Shown here piece by piece: positions 61,943 to 62,567 of a DNA stretch of 62,567 nucleotides; the first letter of the stretch is position 1; each line of letters begins with the position of its first letter. The translations under genes and the position numbers were made by a program. A model generated the notes under the pieces. The model searched no databases, was not told the origin of the DNA, and saw only the letters and a list, made by a program, of their open reading frames with translations. Origin of the DNA: Spirochaetota bacterium. GTDB taxonomy: Bacteria > Spirochaetota > UBA4802 > UB4802. The stretch is taken from NCBI GenBank assembly GCA_040756435.1, contig JBFLZD010000016.1:1-62567 (forward strand). The letters run 5' to 3'.

Positions 61943-62567
61943 ACCGTGTCCTTGCGCGTTAACAGAAGAATCAGAAAAAATATTCCACCAAAGAACCCCG
62001 TAATAATGCCTGATGGTATCTCATAAGGCATGACGATGCTTCGGCCAATGGTGTCGGCCAGTACCAGTGTGGTGCCGCCGGCAATTGCTGATACTGGCAA
62101 AAGAAATGAGTGGTTAGCTTTTATACTGCGCACTGCATGTGGTACAATGAGCCCAACAAATCCAATGATGCCGGTTGCGGCCACGGTGATGCTTGTAGCA
62201 AGTGATGCTATCCAGAAAAGTATAGCTATATGAACTGTGCTAATACCATGGGTTGTGGCAAAACCTGTGCCAAATGAAATGATATCTAAATGCCGGTGAA
62301 AAAAAAGTGCAATAGTTGTAATCATCAGTATGCTCATGCAATACAGTGTAATATGTTCATAATGAGCCATTGACAGGTCGCCGGACAGCCACATCAAAGT
62401 TTTGTGTATGGTGTCGGGTTTTGCAAATGCACATATAAGCAGCACCCCTGAAGAAAGCACAAAGCCTAATGATATGCCAGCTAAAATAATTGCTGTGGGA
62501 TGAAACTGCATTGCCCTGGCAATGGAGAATATCACTACCACCGTGCATACTCCACCAATAAATGCAT
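61939..62567 (-). CDS. btuC: FecCD/BtuC-family permease, 5' end beyond the window
   Basis: The C-terminal two thirds of an ABC permease of the BtuC/FecD type; the reading frame is still open at the window edge (AFIGGVCTVVVIFSIARAM), so the gene is partial here. Landmarks are PTAIILAGISLGFVLSSGVL, TLMWLSGDLSMAHYEHI, AATGIIGFVGLIVPHAVRSI (the conserved G-I-I-G-F-V-G-L-x-x-P-H motif) and TIGRSIVMPYEIPSGIITGF. It forms the membrane channel with the coupled ATPase. A periplasmic binding protein would be expected upstream, outside the window. Confidence 0.88.
   Translation of the reverse strand, partial: AFIGGVCTVVVIFSIARAMQFHPTAIILAGISLGFVLSSGVLLICAFAKPDTIHKTLMWLSGDLSMAHYEHITLYCMSILMITTIALFFHRHLDIISFGTGFATTHGISTVHIAILFWIASLATSITVAATGIIGFVGLIVPHAVRSIKANHSFLLPVSAIAGGTTLVLADTIGRSIVMPYEIPSGIITGFFGGIFFLILLLTRKDTV

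Overview
The window is AT-rich DNA from a diderm (Gram-negative type) bacterium. Outer-membrane physiology is explicit: a TonB-dependent receptor with a cobalamin riboswitch, a TolC-type protein, a lipoprotein-sorting protein, several lipoproteins, and lipases with a LifO-type foldase. Gene content (HDOD and HD-GYP signalling proteins, FadN-type beta-oxidation, lipase/foldase pairing, many tiny palindromic repeats) fits a Spirochaetota-like lineage. There is no rRNA or ribosomal marker here, so that placement is a guess.

Layout. 0.1-6.2 kb: an HDOD protein convergent with a pelD-E-F-G-like exopolysaccharide export cluster that lacks pelA/B/C. 6.2-9.9 kb: a two-gene beta-oxidation operon (thiolase plus fused hydroxyacyl-CoA dehydrogenase/enoyl-CoA hydratase). 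10.5-10.7 kb: tRNA-Cys and tRNA-Leu in tandem. 11.4-17.0 kb: a MacAB/TolC-like export operon (adaptor, FtsX-type permease, ATPase, lipoprotein, TolC homologue) followed by an alpha/beta hydrolase. 17.7-19.7 kb: a sodium:solute symporter with its small accessory protein. 20.3-21.5 kb: a CRISPR array of 13 full and one truncated repeat with no cas gene in the window. It runs into about 2.5 kb of tandem palindromic repeats that surround one coiled-coil gene. 24-26.8 kb: a Na/Pi cotransporter, a cupin, a nitroreductase remnant and a small Cys-containing protein. 27-33.8 kb: a long same-strand run (aroA, aroH, LolA-like, rsmE, ThiS-like carrier, unknown, radical SAM, thioesterase, HD-GYP). 34-37.9 kb: LysE exporter, metallophosphoesterase, histone-deacetylase-like enzyme and small unknowns. 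38.2-42.2 kb: a secreted 14-blade WD40-caspase protein and a membrane partner. 42.4-46.3 kb: two tandem paralogous lipases under near-identical operator/promoters, then a LifO-type foldase. 46.3-53.4 kb: secreted and membrane proteins of mixed function, including a VKOR-DsbA fusion and a dCMP deaminase. 53.5-55.9 kb: a nest of dispersed repeats around a REP-associated tyrosine transposase (RAYT). 55.9-62.6 kb: vitamin B12 uptake (riboswitch-btuB, and btuD-btuC at the edge) interrupted by a lipoprotein and a chemotaxis-type transducer.

Two signals run across the whole window rather than belonging to any gene. The first is a short motif, GGCGATAGT with the extension TTCCTG or similar. Its octamer core GCGATAGT occurs about 24 times by my hand count, on both strands and in different reading frames, and looks like a genome-wide signal sequence such as an uptake or repeat-type signal. 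The second is the word GCTCTGACCC, concentrated around the RAYT gene and embedded inside the RAYT, btuB and two distant genes. Together with the CRISPR repeat that has merged into REP-like tandem units, these are the least explained structures in the window.
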